Positions 22,023 through 32,248 are shown, numbered from the stretch's first letter. The stretch is 64,000 bases of DNA from Skeletonema tropicum (GCA_037178625.1 CM074143.1:310001-374000), one strand, 5' to 3'. Numbers and translations are program-made. Notes: generated from the sequence alone by a model not told the origin.

Positions 22023-22766
22023 CCGACTATCCATGGTCTAGTTGGTTAACTCTTTCTCGCGCAAGGCTTTTTTTGGCTCTCAGCCATGAGCCAACCGTAT
22101 CTACGCCAATGTTAGCCCGATTTTAATGATTCCAAGTGCAGTATTATTCTCAGTAGGGTAGTAGTGAAGACTCTGCCTAATATCATGGTGTGATTCCATT
22201 GCCAACAGCCGCTAGAAAGGGTATTGCTGTCTCACGGGTGTCGGCATCTACGTGAAAATCACTAACAAAAAATCACCGGCTACCTATGGTTTGTACGTAG
22301 GAAAGTTGTAATAGCACGTTTTAGGACATATGCATGAAGATACTCGGAATCTATATACATGAAATTTGTAGTTCGGCTCCAGTTTGACCGCGTTTTATAG
22401 CCTTTTGCATTATTGAACACTATCGCACCAAAGTTTTGTACTTTTCATTTTCCAAAATCGCTAGCAAATATATGCAAATTTGGCCAATTTTGGTGAGGTA
22501 GGAAACTTATTAGGCCGAGGCCAATATTATGAGTATAAACTATATATTGATTATTTTCCGATAGAAGAAGACATGCTCGAATCGATTTCACTTTGTCCGG
22601 TTGTTCAAATTTATCACATAACATGCTAAACGCGATGCCAATATAGTGAGTTTTTTGGACGCCATGTTTGTTAGCACTCTTGTTAGCGAACACAAAAAAA
22701 ACCTCTTGTCGCTTTGCGCGAGAAAGAGTTAACCCTTTCAACAAAACTAGAATCTCAAGCCCACCA
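22023..22766 (+). repeat. tRNA-derived repeat, copy split by a MITE
   Basis: The left part (22023-22049) matches the intact copy through CCATGGTCTAGTTGGTTAA. The right part (22729-22766) resumes with TTAACCCTTTCAACAAAAC and reads on to AGCCC before diverging. The 679 bp between are a transposon bounded by duplicated TTAA. Confidence 0.65.
22050..22728. mobile_element. piggyBac-like MITE, 679 bp with TTAA target duplication
   Basis: The ends are CTCTTTCTCGCGCAAGGC and its near-exact reverse complement GCTTTGCGCGAGAAAGAG, flanked on each side by TTAA (22046-22049 and 22729-22732). TTAA duplications are characteristic of piggyBac-type transposition. No transposase frame is present. The empty target exists 130 bp upstream in the intact tRNA-derived repeat, which confirms both boundaries. 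Confidence 0.75.
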
Positions 22767-23090
22767 GTTGCGTCACGAGTACATACACACAACGAGCACG
22801 ATTGGGGTTTTATTTGTGAAGCGAGGGGGTTGATTTAAGCAAGGAGTGTGTGGTCTAAAATTGCTTTACACACCGACCACGAACGCTTTGACAATAACAA
22901 TACATGAATTAAGTTTACCAAGTTTGGATAAAAACCCACTTCTCTGGCAAAGTTTACCATGCCTTGCGCTTTTGATTTTACTCTTGTTGCGCTTTCATTC
23001 TTGTTCTTGTTTGCTCTTGTGCGCTTTCATTCATTTTTGCTCTTGATGAGCATTCATTCATCTTGTCATAAAATTACTACTTACCAAATC

Positions 23091-23375
23091 ATGAAAACAA
23101 GACAATCAAAAGCGCAAGCAAGCACCCAATTGGAGGATTCATCAGACGATGATGCTCCTCTTGTTCGGCTCGATCTAGCAAGCGACTTGGACAGTGCCAA
23201 GATGCCTTCTCGTCTTGTGGCTAATCCTTACGCTTCTGCTACTCATCAGCCTTCTCACGCGGTAAATCCTTACGTCGTAACTCAGCAGTCTTCTCATGTT
23301 GGAAATGATTACGATTCCGATTCTGATCGCAAGCTTCCTGGTCGGCCTACCCACTCCCAACCAGATGATATGTAA
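23091..23375 (+). CDS. Hypothetical 94-residue hydrophilic protein
   Basis: An ATG-initiated frame starting MKTRQSKAQASTQLEDSSDD and ending QPDDM. It contains two related NPYASATHQPS and NPYVVTQQSS segments and is strongly hydrophilic. No domain was recognised. It sits among repeats and may be the 5' part of a transposon gene. Confidence 0.3.
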   Translation: MKTRQSKAQASTQLEDSSDDDAPLVRLDLASDLDSAKMPSRLVANPYASATHQPSHAVNPYVVTQQSSHVGNDYDSDSDRKLPGRPTHSQPDDM

Positions 23376-23460
23376 TTTGTAGTATCATGTTCATAAAATA
23401 ATTTGTTTGTATTGCTTCCTTTTTTAGTTTGTAAGTAATCATTGTATCGTGTCGTCGTTC

Positions 23461-23603
23461 CATTCATGCTTCGTTGCACTCAGCATTCATGGTTACACGC
23501 ACTCTTTGATGTTTGTTCTGCTGTTTGATGTCCATCTCATCGCATCCTTTGGAAGATGTCGTGTAGTTGTTCTCATTCATGCTTCGTTACACTCAGCATT
23601 CAT
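23461..23603 (+). repeat. Pair of 30-bp direct repeats
   Basis: CATTCATGCTTCGTTGCACT followed by CAGCATTCAT at 23461-23490 is repeated with one change at 23574-23603. Confidence 0.65.
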
Positions 23604-23856
23604 AATAACAACTCACTCCAAGAATGTTGTCACTGGGTCGTCTTTTTATGACCACACTGTAAGTCGATGACCGCGGCCATTAGTGTCGATGGTGACGGTG
23701 GTTGACACTTCGATGACCACAACACACAACAGTGCTCGTTCGGCTGATGGTCAACAGCGTGAGTGGCGGTGTGTCGCAACGGGGCCGGACACAAAAAAGA
23801 AAAATCGGACACACACCGCTCAAAAAGCGTCCACTCACTCTTCATGACACTCACGG

Positions 23857-24358
23857 TACCAGTCTAAAACTAGTCTGTACCATAAGATACGAGTCTGTAC
23901 CTTAAGATGTGCTGAATTTTCTATCTGCTCGTTCTGGACAAGTTCTTGCCCGATTCGAGTGAAACCAAGACAGAGGGAGTTAGCTATGATGTTGTAGGAG
24001 AGGTCTGCATACTCGGTTCGGACCATAGAATCGTTTAGGAGACCATTGAGGGGAGTGTACCTATGGTGAAAAGATTCGCTGAAAACAGCAAAACTATTCA
24101 TTTTAAAAATTCAGGATATTTCAGTTTCAGCTAATCTTTTCACCATAGGTACACTCCCCTCAATGGTCTCCTAATCCTAAACGATTCTATTGTCCGAACC
24201 GAGTATGCAGACCTCTCCTACAACACCATCGCTAACTCCATCTGTCTTGGTTTCACTCGAATCGGGCAAGAACTCGTCCAGAACGAGCAGATAGAAAATT
24301 CAGCACATCTTTAGGTACAGACTCGTATCTTATGGTACAGACTAGTTTTAGACTGGTA
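23857..24358. mobile_element. Foldback element with arms of about 220 bp
   Basis: The left arm (23857-24076) and right arm (24133-24358) are inverted copies with only about ten differences, one of them a 6-base insertion (near 24172). They enclose a 56-bp spacer. Outer ends are TACCAGTCTAAAACTAGTC and its complement. On the minus strand the left arm has an open protein-like frame (NGLLNDSMVRTEYADLSYN, TRIGQELVQNEQIENSAH), so it may be a captured gene fragment duplicated head to head. No clear target duplication was found. Confidence 0.7.
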
Positions 24359-24452
24359 GGCACGCTGTAGTCCTCGGAACAGAGATCATTCGAAATTTTT
24401 ATCCCAAATTATTTTTTTGCGCGAGGGTTTTAATTTTGGAGGGACGGCCAGG

Positions 24453-25260
24453 TCTCTGTAACCTCTGGGATTTCGTGCACAATTTTTGTCCCCTCAGATA
24501 CCAATACATCATTTTGCAAAGTGTTCACCCCCTCTGCCGACAGAATAGAGCGATGCGATGGTGTGTCAATGGCCGATTCTCATCACTACTACCCGTAACT
24601 TTCCCGCGGCAACCCTCCCAACAGCCCGGCACTCTCTCATTTCATTCGATTGGCTCAAATAATGGAGAAAGAGGACGGTATTGGCAAGACAATGAACAAC
24701 TCATCCGTGACTTCATCTTCTCTTGTTTCACGGAATCGTTTTGTGTGCATCCACCCTCTGAGGTAACACGCAAGCGAATGGTAGCTCCGAGACGAATATC
24801 TTGAGCTATCCTGAGCTGAAGAATGCACTTCTTTCTGCGTTACCAATTGCCGATGATCCACCGACTTCTTCAATGCTTCATTCGACACAGGGCCGATTCG
24901 TTTGATTGCTCTATAGCGAAGAATTTCGTGGCCAAAGTCTCTTCAATTTCAATGACGAGCTACGTAACTGCAGAAAGGCTGTCCATTATCTCGAGATTAT
25001 TCGCACACTTTCATCTCTCCTACAATGCTCTGTCATTCGTTCGGCCATAATTGCCTCTGTTGTCGATCCGTCGCGGTCAGCCCCTACCCAGCACGACCCC
25101 GAGACGGACCAGGGACGCATTTCCATCAATAGTTGGGGCCATTGAGATTGAGTGACGTGATTGCTCTAATCGACCGATATTGGTGCAATATCATTGCAAA
25201 ATGATGTTTTGGCATCTGAGGGGACAAAAATTGTGCACGGCGGTCCAGAGGTTATAGAGA
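24453..25260. mobile_element. TIR element, about 0.8 kb
   Basis: 67-bp inverted termini at 24453-24519 and 25194-25260 share TCTCTNTAACCTCTGG, CGTGCACAATTTTTGTCC and CATCATTTTGCAA. Similarity may reach further out to a GCGCG block on each side. The interior has no intact frame. A 54-bp direct repeat adjoins the right end. Confidence 0.6.
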
Positions 25261-25388
25261 TCCGTGATTTCTTTCCGCCAAACCATAAACGCGCCTTTTT
25301 TTATTTTTTTAATACTGTCACGTAGGATCTCAATGATCCGTGATTTCTTTCCGCCAAACCATAAACGCGCCTTTTTTTATTTTTTTAA
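25259..25388 (+). repeat. Perfect 54-bp direct duplication
   Basis: The unit starting GATCCGTGATTTCTTTCCG and ending in a T7AA tract occurs at 25259-25312 and again at 25335-25388, identical. It borders the right end of the TIR element. Confidence 0.8.
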
Positions 25389-25715
25389 GTGACGGTAGGA
25401 GACACTGGCAGCAAGTAAAAAATTGCGCCTATTGATAACACTATTGTCCTCACGCAGGAATGATTATCAAGCACGAGTGGAGAGCGCAGCGATACACAAG
25501 TGTTGGGGTAAGGTAAATTACTTAGTTCGTCAGGCGCAAGTGCGCTGAGTTAAGTCTTGGTTCATCGTTTGTATGTAGCCGCCTTTTGAGCAGTGTGTGT
25601 TGTCCGATCTTTTTTGCGCTCGGCCCGAGTCACGACACAGTCAGGTCGGGCACTCGTGTTCATTGCGCTGATCGTTTCTCGAACCGTCGCCCGCCACGAC
25701 ACAAAACTCGTGACC

Positions 25716-25754
25716 TTATGTCTTCACTCGCGGCAAGCGCTCGTGAAGACATAA
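25716..25754. repeat. Hairpin with 12-bp stem
   Basis: TTATGTCTTCAC and GTGAAGACATAA enclose a GC-rich 15-base loop. The flanks carry ACAAAACTCGTGAC, also part of the 20.8-kb palindrome, so the two belong to one family. Confidence 0.6.
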
Positions 25755-26084
25755 AATCACTTGTTTGTGTCCCGCACGGACGGTGTTCGAAAACGACGCC
25801 GCGCAACTCACACTAGTGCAGACCTATAGTGTCAAGCGATTTGTGACCACACTCGACTGCATAAATCAACCTCATGGCGTCACACACCACACACTCCTCC
25901 TCTCATTATTTAGATCATAAGAAGTACTGTACTTCGATGACGTATTGTACTTCGATGACACAATAATTTATCTCAAAGTTTACTATTCTAAATGAGAGCT
26001 ACTTCTTTCTTTGACACATGTAATGTTCGACACTAACTTAAGAACATATACAAAACACAAAATTTCAGTGAGATTAAGGCCCTG

Positions 26085-27298
26085 TCAGCATGCATCCCAA
26101 AGTTTGATGATTTCATCATCCGCCATCTCAACCACGTCGATTGACACTGCATCTCCTTCTCCTTGTAAATCTACGGGATGAAATGGCAACTCAAAATCGT
26201 CGACCGAACATAATGGGTTTTCACTTGGAGTGATCAATGGTACGCCAAGAGCTGATAATCACAGGTCAAGTGTGAGTGTGGTTGATGAAAAGGTTGGAGG
26301 TGGAGTTACACCCCTCGTTGGTGTGTCTTGCAGTTGCAGTTGCAACTTCTCTTCCATTGTGGGTAGAAGGAGATGCTTAGTAGAGGCTGATTTACGAGAT
26401 TTCTTACTTGATTGGTTCACATCAGTATTGAACACATCGCGGAGGAAGAGCGGATCTGAAGTTACTTCATCAGGAAGAATGTTGCGTAGTTGAGCCGCTC
26501 CATCTCTTAAGGCTTGGGCTGTTTTCTCGTGGGCTCGCTTATTATCAACTTCCACCCACTTTCCACTACGACTACGTTTGTCCTTTTCAAGAAATCTACC
26601 TGGTGGGTTGAATCGCTTTTGGATGTGATCAACGATGCCTCTTGTGATCGAAACCTTCTCGTTCTTGGTGCTTTTACCATATTCTCTCTGTGGTACGGTA
26701 CGTTGTTCAATTATATGTTACGAAATAGATGCGTTAGAGGGGTGGTGTGGTGTAGTGGTATCACCGCCTCTCTTCTGGTTCGGGGTCTTGGGTTCGAGTC
26801 TCCCCCGTGCCAAATCCTGGCTGTTTGAGGTGTCGCAGCTCGGAGTGCGATCTGGGAAAAAAGACCATTACTTGGTTTGGAATTTCATATCACTGCCTCT
26901 TTGCTAATTCCGGGGTGATGGAAAAACTGTTGGTTATTTGCTTAATTACACTCGAAGTGTAGTAACTTGTAACATTGCTCTAGATAATTGTAGATAATTT
27001 CGCCCCTGGAGGGCCAACCATGACGTACTTTAAGATTTCCGTTAATTTTAGATGCGTTAGAGATGTGTGTTGATTGCAATCGTCGAAGTCAGCATCAAGT
27101 CAACTGACCAAGCAAAGCACTTGACAGACACACAAGTCGGCTACTTACCACACATTGACTGACAATTTGTCTAAAATTGGCGTTTCCAGCGTGACGGTTT
27201 GCAGCGGCACCCCTGCCCAAAAGCACATCGTTGTGTGTAGGCTTGGTGACGAAGTTGTTAGGCTCGACAGAGTCAGCGATGTTCATGAAGAAGTTCAT
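26085..27298 (-). CDS. DUF6824-domain protein with a SINE in its intron and an in-frame TGA
   Basis: Exon 1 is 27149-27298 and starts MNFFMNIADSVEPNN. It holds the diatom DUF6824 signature NDVLLGRGAAANRHAGNANF. Exon 2 starts at 26687 after a CACAG acceptor and continues the domain (REYGKSTKNEKVSITRGIVD, FNPPGRFLEKD, then the end of the domain AHEKTAQALRDGA). The join is in phase 0. The frame meets TGA at 26259-26261 after 192 residues, but the same frame then runs 57 more codons (LSALGVPLITPSENP ... DDEIIKLWDAC) to TGA at 26085, and these look coding. The domain is expanded in diatoms and is thought to act in the nucleus; its function is not established. The intron (26688-27148) contains a complete SINE. 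Confidence 0.72.
26740..27048 (+). mobile_element. tRNA-derived SINE with 14-bp target-site duplication
   Basis: The head has an A box TGGTGTAGTGG and B box GGGTTCGAGTCTC. The body runs about 200 bp to a tail CGCCCCTGGAGGGCC ... GACGTACTTTAAGATTTC. The 14-bp sequence TAGATGCGTTAGAG lies directly on both sides (26726-26739 and 27049-27062), the hallmark of target-primed insertion. The tail is shared with copies at 17009, 45179 and 51148. It lies inside the intron of the minus-strand DUF6824 gene, antisense to it. Confidence 0.78.
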
Positions 27299-27764
27299 CT
27301 TAAGCAGCAGAGAGCGCAGAGAAGACTTAGAGTGGAGAGAGGACGTTTTAATGGAGAAGAACTGAGCGAGGTCGTGGATATTATGAGATCGATCTGAACC
27401 TCCAACACTACAGATACATCATGCGGTGATTGCTTTGACTTCTTTTCAAGTTGAATGGCCTTAAGTACTTTTTTAAGTTCAAAGTTAAAGTTTAAAGTTC
27501 AAGTTAAATCAATAAATACAAGTTCAAGTTAAATCAAATAGTCAACCGGTATTGGGCGATTTTGGTACAGTCGGTCATTGTAGGTACTTTTGTTGGCGGC
27601 GACCACAACTGTGTCTGAACGTTAACAGTGCACAACATTACTTACTTATATTTCGCTGGTTATTTATTTTAGGTACATGTAAGTTCGAAGTACTTGTCCT
27701 TTGCATGGAAAAAGTACCAACCTCCCCATCTTTCACTCAAAAGAAATTTTAGTCACCATCCAAT

Positions 27765-27889
27765 GTTGAAGAATGATAAAGTCACTGTCCCAGTAATCGA
27801 TTACTTACTGGGACAGTGACTTTATCGTTCTTCAACATAATGCAAGTCATCAGCGCGAGAGGCTTTTTATGACTTTATCATTGTTCAAC
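27765..27889. repeat. Near-perfect palindrome with third terminal copy
   Basis: A 32-base arm (27765-27796), an 8-base loop and a 32-base arm (27805-27836) match with one mismatch; the core is AAAGTCACTGTCCCAGTAA. A third, inverted copy of the outer end lies at 27870-27889 (TGACTTTATCATTGTTCAAC). The stop codon of the next minus-strand frame falls in this copy. Confidence 0.75.
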
Positions 27890-28232
27890 ACCAAGATACA
27901 AGTATGATGCTGCAGGATACTACCGGTCTTTTCTTCTCACCCTTGCTAGCAGCCGCATCATCTGAGATCTCCTCACTCGACTCTTCTTCATCATCATCTC
28001 TAATCTGATTAACTTTGTATTTATTTATTGATATGTCTGCGCAGTTCATCCGTTCCCGGTCCAACATACTGATGATGTCTAGCAAGCTCGGATGAGCCTC
28101 GAATGAAATTCTTATTTGGCGAATGCCTCCGTCTTGAACCCGGATAGGATGTGCCGTCGACCCCTTCCTGCGTTTTGTTACAGGTCCTTGGGATGTCATG
28201 ATACTTGTGCTCTGAATCACTTGTTTCGTCAT
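27885..28232 (-). CDS. Hypothetical protein, probably 3'-truncated by the palindromic repeat
   Basis: A 115-codon frame from ATG. It starts with a basic region (TKRRKGSTAHPIRVQDG), then FEAHPSLLDIISMLDRERMN, then an acidic run DDDEEESSEEISDD. This looks like real coding sequence, but the frame ends in the neighbouring palindromic repeat with an uncharacteristic hydrophobic tail (SCSIILVSWC). A truncated gene is the simplest reading. Family unknown. Confidence 0.4.
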   Translation of the reverse strand: MTKQVIQSTSIMTSQGPVTKRRKGSTAHPIRVQDGGIRQIRISFEAHPSLLDIISMLDRERMNCADISINKYKVNQIRDDDEEESSEEISDDAAASKGEKKRPVVSCSIILVSWC

Positions 28233-28692
28233 GTTCTTCGAAGTGGAGAGCTAGCTGATTAGCCGTAAACTACTTATTACAATGTATCTAGTAGATCGCG
28301 ATCGCGGCAAATGTTTTTAGGGTTATCCTAAGTCCCGGCAAAGGTGTCTTCTTCAAGTTAAAGCTAAAGTTCAAGGTAATCGTGGCTAATCGGATAAAAA
28401 ATATCTTTATCCTCAAAAAAATGACCAAAATCTCTCTCCGTCCACAAACTGTTGTTGGCACGCCCACACGCCAACTATCCCGGGGCCTACAATCAAATGC
28501 GTGAGAGTGAAGTAGTACGTCGGTACTCGGTACCTTCGATGGGGGTGACAAACTGAAGGTGGTCAAAATTTAGTACAATTCAAAGTGCAGCGAACTGAAG
28601 TACCGACGACATTCCCCCAGATATCAACCGAGGCGAGGGACAACCTCTGTATCACGAATCAGCCCCAGGCAGCTCAACTAAAAGCCACATGC

Positions 28693-30010
28693 AATGGAGA
28701 GAGAAAGATCTAGAACTTTCCGTCCGTCTTTTCAAGTATCGAAGTGACATCGAGCAATGGGGTGCGAATTTTACAACCACACACTGTAACTGTAAGTACT
28801 ATACCCAGTAGTCTGGACACTGGCGTAGACAGGTGATTCAGAAGAAGTACGGCAGAGATATCTTCTCTCGCTTTTGGTCGATGGTGCACAAACATGCTCA
28901 AGATCATGGCCTTTCGCAGTGGTACATGATCTGTCTCGCTGGCCATGAGTAGTGATGGCGACGAAGAAGCACCTCAAATCTGGGAACGATGTTTCAAAAA
29001 CGCATTGGCAATGGTGAATTAGTATGGATCCAATCAGTTGACTGCAAAGCAGAGACAACTAAAGGCCTTTCAATCTATCGATGAAATAGTTACTAGCAAA
29101 GAAGAATAAGAAGACAATGATCATCATTCATGTTTGTTGCCAGTACATGCTTACATGCGAGGATTTGACTATTCATGGGCTACCATGCGGAAGTTTGCAT
29201 TTACATCGTCGTCTTCAGAAGCAGCAATCATGACTGCCGCTAACTATATCCCACCCGATAAAGATGTATGTCCACAATACGCGACCGTTCTCAAATGTGC
29301 GAGCTTGGATAAACATTGGAGCGATGCAAGCGCAGCATGAGTTTTGAAAGCGAATCAGTGGACAGGAATTCCCCAATTGATGCGGTGTTGGTGACAAATT
29401 AATCAACAGTATGCGTGCTGGCCGCAGTCTTTGGTCCCAGGCAGTGACAGGAACAAAGCAGCTAACTTGGACATTATACATTCAAAATGTTCGTGAGAGG
29501 GCAAATCAGCGCAAACCATTCCACAAGAGTCTCTGGGAATGTTCACCTCTCTAAGAAATCTGATCGAACCGCAAAGAAACTTGTATTTACAATCCAATTT
29601 TGTGAGAGCTCCAGCAGTCCAACGAACAAGGATAAACAGTTCTGTGTTGGTCATAGTTTTCTTGTGGCGAATCCACTGGTGCGACTCCATTTTGCAGAAG
29701 CAAAGGCAGGTACCCAAAGGCACTGGGATTGGCGACTGATCTCCTTCAACAGCGTAATCTGCATTGTACTGGGTTCCTGGGAGAATTTACACGCAGAAGA
29801 AAGATGATGGAACATTTGAACTGAACAGACAGTATGCTTACATACGATCTCTGTAAGAATCGCAAGGTTTCCTTCATGTGTTCAGGATGCAAGTAGCAGG
29901 GCACACTCTGGAAGTACTATAAGCCCAAGCACGATACTTACTGTGATCATGCTGTCTAAGGTCTAAGTAGTTATGGTCGATACGGGACCCGAGGATGAAA
30001 CAAAAGAGTA
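28693..30010 (+). pseudogene. Long decayed ORF of unknown family
   Basis: Protein-like segments follow one another on the plus strand in shifting frames with many stops. An early one has WRRQVIQKKYGRDIFSRFWS and HGLSQWYMICLAGHE. Later ones have PVHAYMRGFDYSWATMRKFA, then LGLATDLLQQRN and TGFLGEFTRRRK. The last has VSFMCSGCK, a stop, then QGTLWKYYKPKHDTYCDHAV and MCTDC. The C-x2-C pairs at the end suggest a zinc-binding tail. The size and repeat setting suit a dead transposon gene, but I cannot name the family. Confidence 0.5.
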
Positions 30011-30115
30011 CAAAAATCGATGGAATGGATGTGCACTGATTGTTGATTGTGGAATAATACTTATGTATTAGAAAGTGTAAATGATACAAATGCACCTTGA
30101 TTGATACTGTACTGC

Positions 30116-32248
30116 TCAATCCACGGTCCAGTAATCGTCACTCCCATCATATACATCTGGCATATGAACATCGTAGGGTAGTGGGACGCGCACATTTATG
30201 AAATCACTGCTCACATCAACATCGTCATCATCACAGAGACTAATAGTGCCATTATTTTGAGCTCCACCATATCCAATTGGAAGGATGCGTACAGGCTTGG
30301 TCATTCCACAGACTTCCAAAAGAGTAGCAGGAGAGAACATTACTCCTAACTCCCAATGTGATATGAAACAGTCTTTCCCTCCTGTCCGTTTGTTATTTTG
30401 AACTTGTCCCCAAGCTGCCTTGGATAGATTATGAGAAGTCAGCAGTAACCATTCAATGGATCGATCATCACTGAAAGATGGTGATGGTTGCACAATTGTT
30501 TTGATATGAGGTACATGGCGAGCAGTAAGGAATGGATCGTTACTGCTATCTCGTTTTGACCATCTATGATACAATGGCTTGAGAAAGGGCTTCTGTAGAT
30601 TCGTCTCTCTGCCGGGGACAGATCCCCCGCCATCAACTCCTTCGACACTGTTTCGAATCTCATCTTTAGTTGGCCAAATGATTTTAGTCAAGGATGGAAG
30701 AGGTTTTGTCGACATGCAATTATCATCCAATGGGTTTGTATTATGTGTCGAAGTATAATCTAACGCTGAGCAAAACTTACGAAGCCACTTTTCGTGAAGA
30801 GATCCTAGGCTGCTAAATTGACAAACCATTGGTGGCTTCTTCTTTTCTCTAGTCTGACTGGAGGGGAAAGCATCCATAATTTCTCTGCGGAGTTTCAAGT
30901 ACCCATATTTGTTTATTGACACGCCTTTGTGATACCCAGGAACAGATGGGATGAGCACAGCGTAGGCGGAGGAGTAGTCGTACTGACGAATGAGGTCTGG
31001 CAAGGAGAGCTCTTGTGATGTCAAGATTCGTGACGTGTCGTTGGCAGTGGCTGCTTGTTTTAGATGATGCACGTTGCTGCTGGGTTGGTTGCCCATACCT
31101 TGTCCAAATCTCTTTAGTCGGGCCTCTCTCATGTCCATGCTTCCACCCAGCGTCGGTGCACACCAGGATTGACGAGTGTTGTAGTTATAACTTTTTAAGT
31201 AGTCTGCCAAATCATTCTCGAAGGAACAAGTCGACTTTGTTGCTGCTGCTGAAGTACCATGATCACTACCACTCTTGGTTGCACTTTTGGTTGCCAATTT
31301 GTATGGGTTAACAACAGCAGGACGCTTCTTCTCCACCTTCTTTAGTGGAAAGTTTTGAGCGTAAAATCCATTCGTTTTGTATTCCATATCAGATGCACCA
31401 AAGTTGGCAGTGTGCACCACTACACGAATCATCGACTGTATCGTACTGCCACCCCCATCCCTAGCAACTTGATCATCAAATCCAGTCAAAAACATCTTTG
31501 TATGATGACAACCATACGTAATCTTCACAGGCAATGGATTCGTCTTACTCTTTGGAGGATCCCCGGGTATCAGACGGATAAACTCCACAGTATTCCCATT
31601 CCGTTCGGCAGTTGCCTTCCAATTCTTCATGATGATTTCCTGATAGTACACATGATCCATAGTACTGGCGAAAAATGAGCCGTAGAATACAACGACTCGA
31701 GGAATTTGGACGATCTCTGGAAGTTTTGCGTACACATATTGAAAATCAACGAGAAAATTGGATATAACTAGCCATTGTATCTGACGATTGGGAACGTCTA
31801 GTCCAATTGCCTCTCGGAGTGTTTGAAAATATTTACGATTTTCTTGAGATAGGGCTGATGGTGATCTGGCGGAAGTTGTCTCAAATAGATAGAATGGTAT
31901 CACGGGAGCATTGTTGTCGGCACCGCTTCTATTATTTTTAGAAGCTCTCCTTTTCCTCGCTGCCGGCTTTCGAGCCTCTGAAACATTGACGGATGATTCC
32001 ATCTCTATTATTTCATCTTCGATACATGGCCGAGCTTTTCTCTTTCGATCCATTTTGGGCACTGGATTATCATCGTTGTCGTCGCTGCTGTCGTCTAATA
32101 GAGCGATCACCTCCTGATTTTGTTTTTTGGTGGCAGACGCATTGGAGTCGGCCGATTTTCTCGCTCGCTTCTGGCTAGATGATACAGCGGCAGCAGTGAC
32201 CTGATCTTCACCTTCGTCGTCACTGCTGTCAATGGTGATGACTTCCAT
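30116..32248 (-). CDS. TDP1: Tyrosyl-DNA phosphodiesterase 1
   Basis: Single exon of 710 residues from ATG. The two catalytic H-x-K motifs of the phospholipase D superfamily are present: HTK in YGCHHTKMFLTGFD (H249, K251) and HIKT (H581, K583) followed by the hallmark TSHNLSKAAWG. The N-terminal 120 residues are disordered, with two acidic VITIDSSDDE-like stretches that resemble SUMO-interacting motifs and basic clusters consistent with nuclear import. The enzyme removes tyrosyl peptides of trapped topoisomerase 1 from DNA 3' ends. Length is close to the eukaryotic norm. No introns. Confidence 0.93.
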   Translation of the reverse strand: MEVITIDSSDDEGEDQVTAAAVSSSQKRARKSADSNASATKKQNQEVIALLDDSSDDNDDNPVPKMDRKRKARPCIEDEIIEMESSVNVSEARKPAARKRRASKNNRSGADNNAPVIPFYLFETTSARSPSALSQENRKYFQTLREAIGLDVPNRQIQWLVISNFLVDFQYVYAKLPEIVQIPRVVVFYGSFFASTMDHVYYQEIIMKNWKATAERNGNTVEFIRLIPGDPPKSKTNPLPVKITYGCHHTKMFLTGFDDQVARDGGGSTIQSMIRVVVHTANFGASDMEYKTNGFYAQNFPLKKVEKKRPAVVNPYKLATKSATKSGSDHGTSAAATKSTCSFENDLADYLKSYNYNTRQSWCAPTLGGSMDMREARLKRFGQGMGNQPSSNVHHLKQAATANDTSRILTSQELSLPDLIRQYDYSSAYAVLIPSVPGYHKGVSINKYGYLKLRREIMDAFPSSQTREKKKPPMVCQFSSLGSLHEKWLRKFCSALDYTSTHNTNPLDDNCMSTKPLPSLTKIIWPTKDEIRNSVEGVDGGGSVPGRETNLQKPFLKPLYHRWSKRDSSNDPFLTARHVPHIKTIVQPSPSFSDDRSIEWLLLTSHNLSKAAWGQVQNNKRTGGKDCFISHWELGVMFSPATLLEVCGMTKPVRILPIGYGGAQNNGTISLCDDDDVDVSSDFINVRVPLPYDVHMPDVYDGSDDYWTVD

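Noticed and set aside
26740..26815. Functional tRNA gene
   Set aside because: A and B boxes are good, but the T stem is mismatched and the unit is followed by a SINE body and target duplication.
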